A DNA stretch of 61,973 bases from Peptococcaceae bacterium. GTDB lineage: Bacteria; Bacillota; Desulfotomaculia; Desulfotomaculales; Pelotomaculaceae. The DNA lies in assembly GCA_012518875.1 (NCBI GenBank), contig JAAYRI010000025.1:1-61973 (forward strand). Direction: 5' to 3'. The position numbers and the translations under genes are program-made. Shown here in pieces: positions 1 through 10,028 of this stretch; the first letter of the stretch is position 1, and each line of letters begins with the position of its first letter. The notes under the pieces are model-generated. The model ran no database searches and had not been told where the DNA came from. It saw only the letters and a list, made by a program, of their open reading frames with translations.

Positions 1-293
1 AACTCCAGCTTTTGTGGCACATAACCTATCAGTGGTTTTCTGGTGTGACAATTTTTAATATCTAGAAACCGTAAGGTACCGGTGTGGGGAACCTCACCCA
101 TAATTGCTTTGAGCAGTGTTGTTTTGCCGGCCCCATTAGGCCCAATCAATGCTGTTAGCTCACCGCAATGTATATGAAGGTTAATATCCCTGAGGATTTC
201 AGTCTTGCCTATTGTTACACCAAAAGACTCCAGCTTGGTGCAGCAAAGGCCACAGGCTTTCGATTGGGCCCTGGCAATTGCTTTGTCATTCAT
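1..293 (-). CDS. znuC: Metal (Zn/Mn) ABC transporter ATP-binding protein, N-terminal part (truncated by window edge)
   Basis: Manual reverse-strand reading from ATG at 293: MNDKAIARAQSKACGLCCTKLESFGVTIGKTEILRDINLHIHCGELTALIGPNGAGKTTLLKAIMGEV... with Walker A GPNGAGKTT; overlaps the 3' end of znuA. Confidence 0.85.
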   Translation of the reverse strand, partial: MNDKAIARAQSKACGLCCTKLESFGVTIGKTEILRDINLHIHCGELTALIGPNGAGKTTLLKAIMGEVPHTGTLRFLDIKNCHTRKPLIGYVPQKLE

Positions 294-1212
294 TTTGGTA
301 AAGTGCATCTCCTAATATATCCATATTTTTTTCCATAATATTTAAATATGCATCTGTTTCCAATTTTCCTGTAACTGCTGTATCAAATGTATATAGTTTT
401 GCACCCGTTTCCCGGGCCACAGTTTCTGCGGATCTGGCCTGGTATTGAGGCTCAGTAAAAATAACCCTGGTGCCTGTCTCTTTAGCAATTCTAATCGTCT
501 CAGACAACTCTGCGGCACTTGGCTCAGCACCTGGTTCTGATTCTATGACAGAGATGATATTTAATTTAAATTCCCGTGCGAAGTAAGGAAATGCATCATG
601 AAAGACAATAACATCCCTTCTATCGACATTATCAATCGCCTGGTGCATCCTAAAGCGCAGATTTGCCAGTTTTGTCGTATATGCCTCAGTGTTGGCAGCG
701 TAGCGATCCGCGCGGATAGGATCAAGTATAGCCAGTTGTTCCCCAATATTCTCCACCTGCTTGATCGCGTTAGTGATGCTCACCCAGACGTGTGGGTTAT
801 ATGTACCATCCTGATTCTTTATCAAATGTATGTCTTTGCTGGCATCAATAATTTTCAGTTTTGGTAACTGACTGATTATTTTATCCATAAAGTCTTCCAT
901 CCCGGCTCCATTTATAACTAGAATATCCGCCTCGTCTAACTTTTTTAAATCCTCAGGGTTCAATTGGTAGTTATGAAGGCAACCGGCGGTAGGAGGAGCC
1001 AAATTGATTAGCTTTATGCCGGGTATGTTTTTTGTAACATTTGCTGCCTCTATATATATTGGATAAAATGTTGTAACTATAACAACATTATCTGGAACAG
1101 TAGTTTTTCCTGTTTCACCTTTCATGGTTTGGTTACCACATGCGGACAGAAATAAAAGCAAAAAAATAAGAGTCAAAAGTCTAATTATAAAACTGTTTCT
1201 CATTTTAGACAT
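286..1212 (-). CDS. znuA: Metal ABC transporter substrate-binding lipoprotein (ZnuA-like)
   Basis: Lipobox LSAC; VVTTFYPIY, NPHVW, FHDAFPYFAREF, FTEPQ motifs of cluster A-I metal-binding SBPs. Confidence 0.9.
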   Translation of the reverse strand: MSKMRNSFIIRLLTLIFLLLFLSACGNQTMKGETGKTTVPDNVVIVTTFYPIYIEAANVTKNIPGIKLINLAPPTAGCLHNYQLNPEDLKKLDEADILVINGAGMEDFMDKIISQLPKLKIIDASKDIHLIKNQDGTYNPHVWVSITNAIKQVENIGEQLAILDPIRADRYAANTEAYTTKLANLRFRMHQAIDNVDRRDVIVFHDAFPYFAREFKLNIISVIESEPGAEPSAAELSETIRIAKETGTRVIFTEPQYQARSAETVARETGAKLYTFDTAVTGKLETDAYLNIMEKNMDILGDALYQNE

Positions 1213-1227
1213 GATTTCACCCCATTC

Positions 1228-1680
1228 TCACTTTTTCACATCTCCATTTTCTACCGCACTACAACAAGATGGGCAGTAACCATATATTTCAAAAGCATGC
1301 CCAACAATTTTGTAGCCCTCGTTTTTTAAAACGTCTGTGTGCATATCCAGCAAACATTTTTCTAGACAAACTGCCTCACCGCAACCAAGACATATTAAGT
1401 GATGATGGTAATGGTGATGGTGCTTGAGAATTTCAAAACGGCTTTTTTCACTATTCCTCAGGTTAATTTTGACCAAGCATCCTATTTCAGCCAGTAAATT
1501 TAAATTACGATAAACAGTGTCCAAACTAACACCGGGATGTTTGTTCCTTACTTCTTTGTGCACATCCTTTGCTACCGGCGGTTTGTCAGCTGTCAGCAAA
1601 GCATTAATGATCGCCCTGCGTTGCGGGGTGATTTTAAATCCTTTTGCTTTTATTTTTTCGATTATTTCACTTTCCGTCAT
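1228..1680 (-). CDS. Fur-family transcriptional regulator (probable Zur from context)
   Basis: KITPQRRAII, SLDTVYRNLNLL, HHHHYHHHLICLGCG, C-terminal CPSCC; first gene upstream of znuA/znuC on same strand. Confidence 0.9.
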   Translation of the reverse strand: MTESEIIEKIKAKGFKITPQRRAIINALLTADKPPVAKDVHKEVRNKHPGVSLDTVYRNLNLLAEIGCLVKINLRNSEKSRFEILKHHHHYHHHLICLGCGEAVCLEKCLLDMHTDVLKNEGYKIVGHAFEIYGYCPSCCSAVENGDVKK

Positions 1681-1742
1681 TGTGCCTCCAAATAAGAAGA
1701 TTCCTATTTACTATCTATTATATTAATACCTAGCCTAATATA

Positions 1743-1786
1743 TGTCAAACAAAAACCAGCATTTTTCAGCTGGCTTTTGTTTGACA
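1743..1786. terminator. Long inverted repeat, 18-nt arms with one mismatch (probable terminator)
   Basis: tgtcaaacaaaaaccagc-atttttca-gctggcttttgtttgaca downstream of the glycosyltransferase gene. Confidence 0.6.
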
Positions 1787-1807
1787 TGCAATCTAAAATT
1801 TTTGTTT

Positions 1808-2980
1808 TTATTTCGCTTCTTTTAAACCATGATAACAATTTAGAAGCATTGTGGTACAGTTTACAGAATCGAGAGCGGCAGCATTCCTTTCGGCATTTTT
1901 CCCCATCCGGGACCTATGCTCATCGTTGTTTAGTAGGCTAATAATCCTTTCTGCAAATTCCTCCGTGCTTGGGGTGGTAAGATAACCATCAACACCGTCT
2001 TCAACCATCTCTGCAGCTCCGTTTGCTCTTATAGCAACCACTGGCAGCCCGGCAGCCTTAGCTTCTGTAATCACAATTCCCTGGGTTTCGGATAAGGATG
2101 AAAACACAAATATGTTTGAACCTGCATAGCAATTGATTACGTCCTGGGGTGATAAGGTGCCTGTAAAAACAATGCTGTCCTCAAGATCTAAGTCAACAGC
2201 AATTTTTTTAAGCTCTGCTTCTTCCGGACCGCCCCCAACAATTAATAAAACTACATTGTTAACCCTGTTTTTTACCACCCTAAAACTTTCCAACATAAAG
2301 GGGATGTTTTTCTCCTGGCCCAATCTGCCAACAAATATTAGGATCTTGTCATCTGGAGAGATTTTGTATTCCTTGCGCAGCCATTCCTGCTCCCCTTTTT
2401 TATACTCAGCTGTCTTAATGCCTGTTGGCACCTTTTTTAAAACTGTTTTTACACCGATTTCTTGCAGGTAATCAGCCACTACACCGGTGGGCACTATGAC
2501 CAGATCGCACAGGTTACAAAAATCACGACTAACCTTTTGCGCCAGATCCTTGGAGAAGGACTGGGCAATTTGCGCAATATCCTTCGAACCTGATTTTGTA
2601 AAGGGCATGTAGTGGACATAATGTTCATATAAGGTATGGTAGGTAAATACCAGTGGCACATTAATTTTTCGTGCATACCTTGCACCTAGCCTGCCCAGTA
2701 GGAATGGTGAATGAACATGTATTAGGTCAAGATTTAGCTGTTTAATAGTCGGCCTCAATTTTAGAGAAAAGGGTAATGCCACCGTAAAATCGCGGTTGGT
2801 AGGGGATGGAATGGAAGCAAAGCGAAATATTTTGCTGTCCTCACTGCAGTTTTTATAGTTTGGGGCAAAAATATAGACATCGTGACCCAATTTGGTCAGT
2901 TCCTCGTTAAAGGTCTGAATGGAACGAACGACGCCGCTTGTATATGGCAAATAACTGTCGGTGAATATACCTACTCGCAC
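1808..2980 (-). CDS. Glycosyltransferase family 4 protein
   Basis: N-term MRVGIFTDSYLPYTSGVV; GRLGQEKN; EAKAAGLPVVA; typical GT-B/GT4. Confidence 0.9.
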   Translation of the reverse strand: MRVGIFTDSYLPYTSGVVRSIQTFNEELTKLGHDVYIFAPNYKNCSEDSKIFRFASIPSPTNRDFTVALPFSLKLRPTIKQLNLDLIHVHSPFLLGRLGARYARKINVPLVFTYHTLYEHYVHYMPFTKSGSKDIAQIAQSFSKDLAQKVSRDFCNLCDLVIVPTGVVADYLQEIGVKTVLKKVPTGIKTAEYKKGEQEWLRKEYKISPDDKILIFVGRLGQEKNIPFMLESFRVVKNRVNNVVLLIVGGGPEEAELKKIAVDLDLEDSIVFTGTLSPQDVINCYAGSNIFVFSSLSETQGIVITEAKAAGLPVVAIRANGAAEMVEDGVDGYLTTPSTEEFAERIISLLNNDEHRSRMGKNAERNAAALDSVNCTTMLLNCYHGLKEAK

Positions 2981-3254
2981 TCAGTATTCCTCCATGATGA
3001 TTTTGTGGTTTATTCTAACACAAGCAACTAGCTTGCAGCAAGTTGCCATCTGTACAACCTATTTGTAAGAGAACCTCTTCATACTGAAAACACCTCATGT
3101 TTGCTACCGATCCTGGCCCCTGTATTACACATTATAACCACAATAAGGATTATTTCTAACATTTAAGCACCCCTTTTTAATTTATTAAATACAGGGTGCT
3201 TATGCTAAAATCACTATACAGGATGGCAAATGATGATCTAGCCTCCAACACAGT

Positions 3255-4376
3255 TTAATTCCCCAGGCAAATGCCCACGTGTCTGGCAGCGTGGACCATA
3301 TCATTATCTATGGGCACCATCCGGATTTCCCCCACCGCCTCTGCCAATGGTACTGATTCTATATTAGGGGTACGCAGACAGACCATTTCACCAAACCTGC
3401 CCTCCATGACCAGGTTTACTGCACCAGCACCATAACGCGTGGCCAAAATTCGATCAAAGGCTGTGGGCATCCCACCTCTCTGTAAGTGGCCCAACACAAT
3501 TGATCTAGACTCCATTCCTGTTTCATCTTCAATTTGCCTGGCCACTATATTACCAATGCCGCCCAGGCGAATAGGATCGAAGCTCTCTTCAACCCTTCTT
3601 AGAACAGTCATTTCTCCACCTAGAGGTTTGGCTCCCTCTGCTACTACCACGATGCTAAACATTTTCCCAACATCCCGCCTACTGTAAATTTTCTCATATA
3701 CCTTTTCAATGGAATAAGGGATTTCGGGTATCAAAATAGCATCAGCCCCGCCTGCTATACCAGACTGCAGGGCAATCCACCCGGCGTAACGTCCCATCAC
3801 CTCAAGTACCATTACCCGGTGGTGGGACTCGGCAGTAGTGTGCAGTTTATCTATTGCTTCAGTGGCAGTGTTTAAGGCTGTATCAAAGCCAAAAGTCTGA
3901 TCAGTAGCTGAAAGGTCGTTATCTATGGTTTTGGGCACACCAACAACGGGCAGCCCCTTTTCTTCATATAATTCCTTGCCGATGCTCAGACTGCCATCAC
4001 CGCCGATGATAATTAGGGCATCTATGCCATGTATGTTGATATTTTCTACAACCCGGTCGGAAACATCTCTAAATACCTGTTCCCCCTTGATTACCATTTG
4101 ATATTTAAAGGGGTTGTCCCTATTGGTAGTACCCAATATGGTTCCACCGCGGGGTAAAATACCAACTACATCATTCACAGTTAACTCTCTCGCCCGGTTT
4201 TGGATCAAACCACCAAAGCCATTTTCAAAACCAACAACAGACAACCTGTGGCTGTTAATTGCAGTCTTAACAACGGCCCGGATCACAGCATTTAGGCCTG
4301 GACAATCTCCACCGCCGGTAAGTACACCAATACGTCTGACCTTACTTCCCGAGATCATACAAATATAACCTCCCAT
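3255..4376 (-). CDS. pfkA: 6-phosphofructokinase (G104/K124 type)
   Basis: LTGGGDCPGLNAVIR, IIGGDGSLS, PKTIDNDL, EVMGRYAGWIA; real start probably at MISGSKVRRIGV. Confidence 0.92.
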   Translation of the reverse strand: MGGYICMISGSKVRRIGVLTGGGDCPGLNAVIRAVVKTAINSHRLSVVGFENGFGGLIQNRARELTVNDVVGILPRGGTILGTTNRDNPFKYQMVIKGEQVFRDVSDRVVENINIHGIDALIIIGGDGSLSIGKELYEEKGLPVVGVPKTIDNDLSATDQTFGFDTALNTATEAIDKLHTTAESHHRVMVLEVMGRYAGWIALQSGIAGGADAILIPEIPYSIEKVYEKIYSRRDVGKMFSIVVVAEGAKPLGGEMTVLRRVEESFDPIRLGGIGNIVARQIEDETGMESRSIVLGHLQRGGMPTAFDRILATRYGAGAVNLVMEGRFGEMVCLRTPNIESVPLAEAVGEIRMVPIDNDMVHAARHVGICLGN

Positions 4377-4495
4377 TTGCTAAAAATAATAGGCACCACT
4401 ACTGCTACAAAATATAGCTGACACAGGGCCGGCGGTTATTTTGTAATTAATGACAGGTTTTTAGTGACTTAGTACGCCGACAGGCACCGGTATTT

Positions 4496-7252
4496 TTAGA
4501 CTTCAGGAATGCCTGCCCCGGCCAACAGTTCTGACAAGGTTTGTTTTAGTTTACCCTGGATTTCCCCATAACCTGCCCAATCACCATTTTTGAGTCTGTC
4601 TTGCGCTTCTTCATAAAGGCGATTAGCTTTTTGTGCCAGTTCGGCAATACTTGCAGCAGGGGCCGTCGGATCAGCCAAGGTCTGGTGGTCTTGCGAAACA
4701 GGTATCCCCACACCTGCACCGAAAATTTTCTCCAGGGCGATTTCCAGCGTTGGTTCCATAACAATCTTATCCCCGTGTGCCAGTATTACCCGGCGCAGTT
4801 CCGGCATTTTGCTTTGCTCAGCCTGCAGATAGATAGGCGCAACATAAATGAGGGCATCCTTGATTGGTATTACCAACAGGTTTCCCCTAATCACGCTGGA
4901 TCCCCTCTGGTTCCAGAGTGACAATTGCTGTGAAATAAGGGTGTCCTGGTTGAGTCTGGCCTCAATCTGTGTCGGCCCATAGACAAGCTCTTGCTTGGGG
5001 AAATTGTACGATAAAAGCGTACCATAATTATCCCCATCAGATCTGGCTGCCATCCAGGCAATCATGTTTTTCTTCTTCTGCGGGGTGAAGGGCAGGATTA
5101 AAACAAATTCCGGCTCACTCTCTCCGGGCATTTTAATGATCGTATAGTATGGTTCAATCTGTTTTTCTTCACTACCCAGGGTCTCATTGGCTATGTTCCA
5201 CTTATCCTCCCGATTGTAAAACACCAGGGGATCCTCCATATGATAGACGGCATATATTTCCGCCTGCACCTGGAAATAATCTACCGGGTAACGAATATGC
5301 TTTTGTAAATCCTCCGGCATTTCTGACAAAGATTTAAACATACCGGGAAAGACCATGCTATAGGTCTGAATAAGTGGGTCATCCTGATCACTGATGTAGA
5401 AATCAACCTGTCCAGTATAGGCATCAACCACAATTTTGGCAGAATTTCGGATATAATTATTTACCCCATCGAAAGGCTCCGAATAGGGAAATTTGCTTGT
5501 TGTTGTGTAAGCATCCCACATCCAATACAGCTTGCCCTCACTGAGGATCATATAGGGATCACCATCATATTTGAGAAAGGGCGCTATTTTAGGCACTCTT
5601 TCCTTGATATTGCGATAATATAAAACCCTGCTGTTATTATCAATTTCACTAGAAAGTAGGATCTTGTAATCCCCCAGGGCCAACGCAAATATGGCCCTGT
5701 TCCAGAAGTTATTTAGCTTAACACCGGCATTTCCTTCATATGTGGAAAGGACATTAACATCCCCCTCGGGATAGTTAAATTCCTGTGATTTTGTGTTCAC
5801 CAAAATATCCTGGTCTGTTTTTTCACCAAAATATATTTCCGGTCGTTCTACTTTCAGATTAGTATCACCCACGGGAGGGATGTCCTTCAAGAAAAACCTG
5901 GGCAACCCCTCTGTGGTCAACTCATTGACCGGACTCATAGCAATCCCATAACCATGAGTAAAGAACAGTCTCTCGTTAACCCATGTTTTGGCCTGAGGAG
6001 TCAAATGATCCTGGTTTAGCTCTCTGGGGGCCAGCATGACCTGGCGATAATGGCCATTTATTGTATAGCGATCAATATCAATATCAGAGAATTCATAATA
6101 GAGCCTGATCTCTTGTAGCTGGCCATAGGTCTGTTTCAGTGGTTCCCAATCCCAGAGCCGAATATTGCCAATCGTATCCTGGTTAGCCCGAATGTCATCT
6201 GCCGTAAGGGTTTTGCCGGCAGGGAAATTTTCTTTCACAATCTTATCCAAATTGTAGGCCATCCGGGTAAATTTGATATTTCTCTCCAGATACGGCTTCT
6301 CTATAGCCGCTTCATTAGGTGTCACCACAAACTTTTGGATAAAAGCCGGGTAAAGCCCGCCCAGCGCTATAGACGCCACCAATAGAAAACCAATGGTGTA
6401 TACAACCAGCCTGAATTTACGAAGAAATAAGTTAATTAATATGGCCAGAGCACACAAAAGGGCAATGACAACCAGGACCTTATAGGCCATCAGGGTAGCA
6501 TGGGTAGTTGTGTAACCCGGCCCCCATACAGCACCATGATGGGAAAAAAGCAATGCATATTGTTCCAGCCGGTACCCGATAGCCTTAACAATAAAGAAAA
6601 CTGCGGCCAGAAAGGAAAGATGATAGCGTGCAGATATATCATGCAGTAACCGGCCCGGATCTCCTTGTAAAAAATTGGCTGACAGGTATGCAACCAGCAC
6701 CCAAAATGCCGTGACCAAAACAGCCATGCTGGCCACACTGTAGAGAAAAATATAAAAAGGCAACTTAAACACATAAAATCCTACATCCTTCTGAAAAACC
6801 GGGTCAAGGATGCCATAAGCACTAGGGTGCAGGAATTTTTGCAACACTATCCAGTCTTTGGCCACTGAAATATTAAAAAAGATAGCCATTACCAAACTGA
6901 TTAAAATAAACAGTGCCAACAGAAACCGTGGTGTCACTAATTGGTTAAGTGAAGCGCTTTGGATGGTAATTAGATCCTCTTCCTGAATGACCTTGGCTTT
7001 TTGAGTAGCTCTCAAAAGTGACCCACGGGTTAAATATAGGTTGATAAAAAGGAATACAAAAATAGCAAAGCCAACTGCAAACCTGAGACCTGCTTTGGAT
7101 AGAAGAATAGTCGTAAAAACCTGTTGGTAATTTAAAGACTGAAACCAGAGCCAATCAGTATATAGTCTGGCCCCATAAAGACCAAGCAAGACTATAATGA
7201 GCACAATCGCAAGTATAATATAATTAATTATTCTACTAAGTCTAATCTGCAA
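4496..7252 (-). CDS. UPF0182 family large membrane protein (COG1615)
   Basis: N-terminal multi-TM region followed by family-typical long extracytoplasmic domain (YLERNIKFTRMAYNLD, YTINGHYRQVMLAPREL). Confidence 0.88.
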   Translation of the reverse strand: MQIRLSRIINYIILAIVLIIVLLGLYGARLYTDWLWFQSLNYQQVFTTILLSKAGLRFAVGFAIFVFLFINLYLTRGSLLRATQKAKVIQEEDLITIQSASLNQLVTPRFLLALFILISLVMAIFFNISVAKDWIVLQKFLHPSAYGILDPVFQKDVGFYVFKLPFYIFLYSVASMAVLVTAFWVLVAYLSANFLQGDPGRLLHDISARYHLSFLAAVFFIVKAIGYRLEQYALLFSHHGAVWGPGYTTTHATLMAYKVLVVIALLCALAILINLFLRKFRLVVYTIGFLLVASIALGGLYPAFIQKFVVTPNEAAIEKPYLERNIKFTRMAYNLDKIVKENFPAGKTLTADDIRANQDTIGNIRLWDWEPLKQTYGQLQEIRLYYEFSDIDIDRYTINGHYRQVMLAPRELNQDHLTPQAKTWVNERLFFTHGYGIAMSPVNELTTEGLPRFFLKDIPPVGDTNLKVERPEIYFGEKTDQDILVNTKSQEFNYPEGDVNVLSTYEGNAGVKLNNFWNRAIFALALGDYKILLSSEIDNNSRVLYYRNIKERVPKIAPFLKYDGDPYMILSEGKLYWMWDAYTTTSKFPYSEPFDGVNNYIRNSAKIVVDAYTGQVDFYISDQDDPLIQTYSMVFPGMFKSLSEMPEDLQKHIRYPVDYFQVQAEIYAVYHMEDPLVFYNREDKWNIANETLGSEEKQIEPYYTIIKMPGESEPEFVLILPFTPQKKKNMIAWMAARSDGDNYGTLLSYNFPKQELVYGPTQIEARLNQDTLISQQLSLWNQRGSSVIRGNLLVIPIKDALIYVAPIYLQAEQSKMPELRRVILAHGDKIVMEPTLEIALEKIFGAGVGIPVSQDHQTLADPTAPAASIAELAQKANRLYEEAQDRLKNGDWAGYGEIQGKLKQTLSELLAGAGIPEV

Positions 7253-7282
7253 ATACTCTACCTCCTGATTATAATGGTCTTG

Positions 7283-7489
7283 TTACATCGGCTTGGGTAT
7301 CTTTTGCTGGTTATCTGCCTCATGCTTCAATTTAGCCTGACATCTTAAACATACCGACATTGGTTTCTTTTTGGGAATATCATCATCTTCGTCCTCATCT
7401 TCAAAAGGATCGGCAGGATCGGCACTTGCTAGTATTTCATCATCAATAGGCCTCCCACACAACATACAGCGCATTTTCAAACCCATCAC
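7283..7489 (-). CDS. Small zinc-ribbon-like hypothetical protein
   Basis: CxxC...CxxC (CMLCGR...CLRCQAK) with acidic linker; overlapping alternatives lack conserved features. Confidence 0.5.
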   Translation of the reverse strand: MMGLKMRCMLCGRPIDDEILASADPADPFEDEDEDDDIPKKKPMSVCLRCQAKLKHEADNQQKIPKPM

Positions 7490-7667
7490 CCCTGCTGTTT
7501 TTTGTAACCCATATGTAGGTCCCTAAGCCATACCAGGACATTACTAGGACATTTCGCTGCTGGTCCTTGCAATTCCTGCTCAAATAAAAAATTACAAGGG
7601 TATCAAACAGTATAAAAGCAGCCTGATCACCAACCAATTATCCCAGCCAAACCATAAAAAGAATAAA

Positions 7668-7697
7668 AAAAAACCGGCTCATCAAGCCGGTTTTTCC
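7668..7697 (-). terminator. Rho-independent terminator downstream of deoC
   Basis: aaaaccggct-catca-agccggtttt flanked by A/T tracts. Confidence 0.75.
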
Positions 7698-7711
7698 CTC
7701 TGGTTGTCCCT

Positions 7712-8395
7712 TCATAATTCATTTATTATGGCCGGCCCACTACTGGTGCCGATTCTATCCGCTCCTGCCGCCAGCATGTTTCTAATGGTAGCCAGGTCTC
7801 TGATACCACCCGATGCTTTTACACCAATCTTGTTATCGGCAGCCCTCTTTAATAGGGCTACATCGGCTACGGTAGCACCACCCCCTCCCCAGCCTGTTGA
7901 AGTTTTTACAAAATTTGTGCCGGCCCTAATCGCCAGCCGGCAAGCCTCTATTTTTTCGCTGTTGGTTAAAAGACATGTTTCTAATATCACCTTTATTAAT
8001 GTGTCCTTGTTTTCACCCCTGGCACTAGCCACAACATCCATTAGATCCCTTAGCACCTGTTTTAATAGGCCTTCTTTTAAAAAACCCACATTAATAACCA
8101 CATCAAGTTCAGCGGCGCCGTTTTTAACAGCCTCAGCAGCTTCAAAGGCCTTAATTGATGACGTGGAAGCCCCCAGGGGAAACCCAACAACAGTGCAGAC
8201 CTTTACAAGTGAACCAGCTAGTTCGTTAGCTGCTCTGGAAACATAACAAGGATTCACACACACGGTAGCAAAACCATACATTTTAGCCTCAGCACACAGC
8301 CTTATAATATCACCAGTTACTGCATCAGATCTGAGTAAGGTATGATCTATTAATGCTGCCAGTTCCAATTTGTTGTTGCACACATTATACTCCAC
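7712..8395 (-). CDS. deoC: Deoxyribose-phosphate aldolase
   Basis: LIDHTLL, VCTVVGFPLG, ELDVVINVG, KTSTGW, VKASGGIRD. Confidence 0.95.
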   Translation of the reverse strand: MEYNVCNNKLELAALIDHTLLRSDAVTGDIIRLCAEAKMYGFATVCVNPCYVSRAANELAGSLVKVCTVVGFPLGASTSSIKAFEAAEAVKNGAAELDVVINVGFLKEGLLKQVLRDLMDVVASARGENKDTLIKVILETCLLTNSEKIEACRLAIRAGTNFVKTSTGWGGGGATVADVALLKRAADNKIGVKASGGIRDLATIRNMLAAGADRIGTSSGPAIINEL

Positions 8396-8419
8396 AATTT
8401 ATACCCCACAATTTCACAG

Positions 8420-9373
8420 TTATTTTTCCCGGGCCATTTTAACCAGCCGATCGATGAGATCAGGAAACTCAATCCCGGCAGCCCTGGCTGCATCAGGAAA
8501 AAGACTGGTCTCTGTCATGCCGGGCATGGTGTTTATCTCCAGGATATATGGCAAACCATCATTTCCCAAAATAAAGTCGATCCGGGCCAGTCCCCGGCAG
8601 CCGATTGCTTTATAGGTACTAGTAGCAAGACCCTTTATCTGTTCCTGACTTTCTGTGGAAATTCGTGGTGGGATAATATGTTCACTCATGCCCACGGTGT
8701 ATTTAGCATTATAGTCATAAACACCCGTAGCAGACACTATCTCTATCAGTGGCAAGGCAATAGGCTTCTCGTTGCCCAGCACTGAAGCAGTAAGCTCGAT
8801 TCCCTCAATAAATTGCTCCACCATGGCAACAGGATCATATTTAAAAGCCAGGGTAAATGCCTCAGCCAGTTCGCTCCTTTGTCTGACAAATGAGATGCCG
8901 ATTGTCGATCCTTGGGTTGGTGCCTTCACCACAAGAGGCAAATCCATTTCCCCCAGCACCTGTTCACAGATGTTTTTTAAGCCTACTGCCGTGGCTGTAG
9001 ACTTACTTATTGCTAAAAAACGAGGTGTGGGCAAACCCGCAAAAAGTAGCATCTTTTTACTGGCTATCTTATCCATGGCCAACGCGCTAGCCAGCACCCC
9101 CGAACCTGTGTAGGGAATATCCAGCATTTCAAGCATACCCTGAACAGCGCCATCTTCCCCGTACCTGCCATGCAGGGCCAGAAAAGCCAGATTTACACCT
9201 GCAGCCTTTATTTTTTCAGCAATATCGAAACCTACATCTATTTTTATAGTATCATAACCCTTGGTTTTAAGAGCATCATTAATGGCTGCGCCCGTTCTCA
9301 AGGAAACCTCCCGTTCTGATGAGCGGCCACCCATTAAAACACCAATTTTTAGCGCCATTGTACCTACCTCCAC
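8420..9373 (-). CDS. ddl: D-alanine--D-alanine ligase
   Basis: GGRSSEREVSLRTG, LHGRYGEDGAVQG, EINTMPGMTETSLFP. Confidence 0.95.
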   Translation of the reverse strand: MEVGTMALKIGVLMGGRSSEREVSLRTGAAINDALKTKGYDTIKIDVGFDIAEKIKAAGVNLAFLALHGRYGEDGAVQGMLEMLDIPYTGSGVLASALAMDKIASKKMLLFAGLPTPRFLAISKSTATAVGLKNICEQVLGEMDLPLVVKAPTQGSTIGISFVRQRSELAEAFTLAFKYDPVAMVEQFIEGIELTASVLGNEKPIALPLIEIVSATGVYDYNAKYTVGMSEHIIPPRISTESQEQIKGLATSTYKAIGCRGLARIDFILGNDGLPYILEINTMPGMTETSLFPDAARAAGIEFPDLIDRLVKMAREK

Positions 9374-9519
9374 GAATATATTTAATCAGGACTGATTTCA
9401 TTATATTCGTTCCCGGCTAAGAAAATCCTTCGGTCACAGTGTTTTCCCTTGACTCAAAAGGCATGAATTAATATAATAATGTTTGGATCAAGTAAGTTAC
9501 CCGACATTCATTATTATAC

Positions 9520-9594
9520 AGGGGAGTAGCTCAATGGTAGAGCACTGGTCTCCAAAACCAGGTGCTGCAGGTTCGAGTCCTGTCTCCCCTGCCA
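9520..9594 (+). tRNA. tRNA-Trp (anticodon CCA)
   Basis: AGGGGAG/CTCCCCT acceptor, anticodon stem-loop ctggt-ctCCAaa-accag, TpsiC ggttcgagtcc, encoded CCA. Confidence 0.95.
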
Positions 9595-9602
9595 GTAAAT
9601 AT

Positions 9603-9632
9603 AGACCCCCGCTGGGGTCCTATTTTTTTAGC
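9603..9632 (+). terminator. Terminator downstream of tRNA-Trp
   Basis: gacccc-gctg-gggtc followed by ctattttttta. Confidence 0.6.
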
Positions 9633-9740
9633 TTTTATAGACATAATTATTATGGGACAATAGAAAACCCCATGTGCAAAACCCAGGGGCTGAGCAAATG
9701 ATGCTGCCTCATTAATTTTTTTGTTTTTCTTTGTTTCTGT

Positions 9741-9986
9741 TTATTTTTGTGGTGGAAAGCAACCGGAACACTGAGGCCTGGTGCTATCCTGCCCAATTTC
9801 CTCCAGCACAATATCAATTGCTCTGGCCAGTATGCCATTGAACATACCAAAAAGTTCATGTACCGTTGTGTCTTTTGTAACATTAATTGAAAGATCGTTC
9901 ATTGCCCTCTCAATATATTCTGCCCCTTTGCTTTTGTTCTGCAAAAAATAACTTAAATCCATATCCACCCCAGCACATCCTTTCAA
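9741..9986 (-). CDS. Hypothetical protein (likely start at MDLSYFL)
   Basis: ORF between tRNA and fusA-like gene; MDLSYFLQNKSKGAEYIERAMNDLSINVTKDTTVHELFGMFNGILARAIDIVLEEIG is well-structured; no family recognised. Confidence 0.5.
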   Translation of the reverse strand: MKGCAGVDMDLSYFLQNKSKGAEYIERAMNDLSINVTKDTTVHELFGMFNGILARAIDIVLEEIGQDSTRPQCSGCFPPQK

Positions 9987-9999
9987 TTTAATTATAGTA

Positions 10000-10028
10000 A
10001 AAAAAGCGGGTGTGCAACCCCGCTTTTT
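10000..10028 (-). terminator. Terminator of EF-G-like gene
   Basis: aaaaaagcggg-tgtgcaa-cccgctttttt. Confidence 0.8.

Noticed and set aside
7704-8246. 180-aa plus-strand ORF antisense to deoC
   Set aside because: Shadow ORF of deoC codon usage; Ser/Ala/Thr-rich composition without motifs.
9483-9701. 72-aa plus-strand ORF containing GSSSMVEHWSPKPGAAGSSPVSPA
   Set aside because: Translation of tRNA-Trp.
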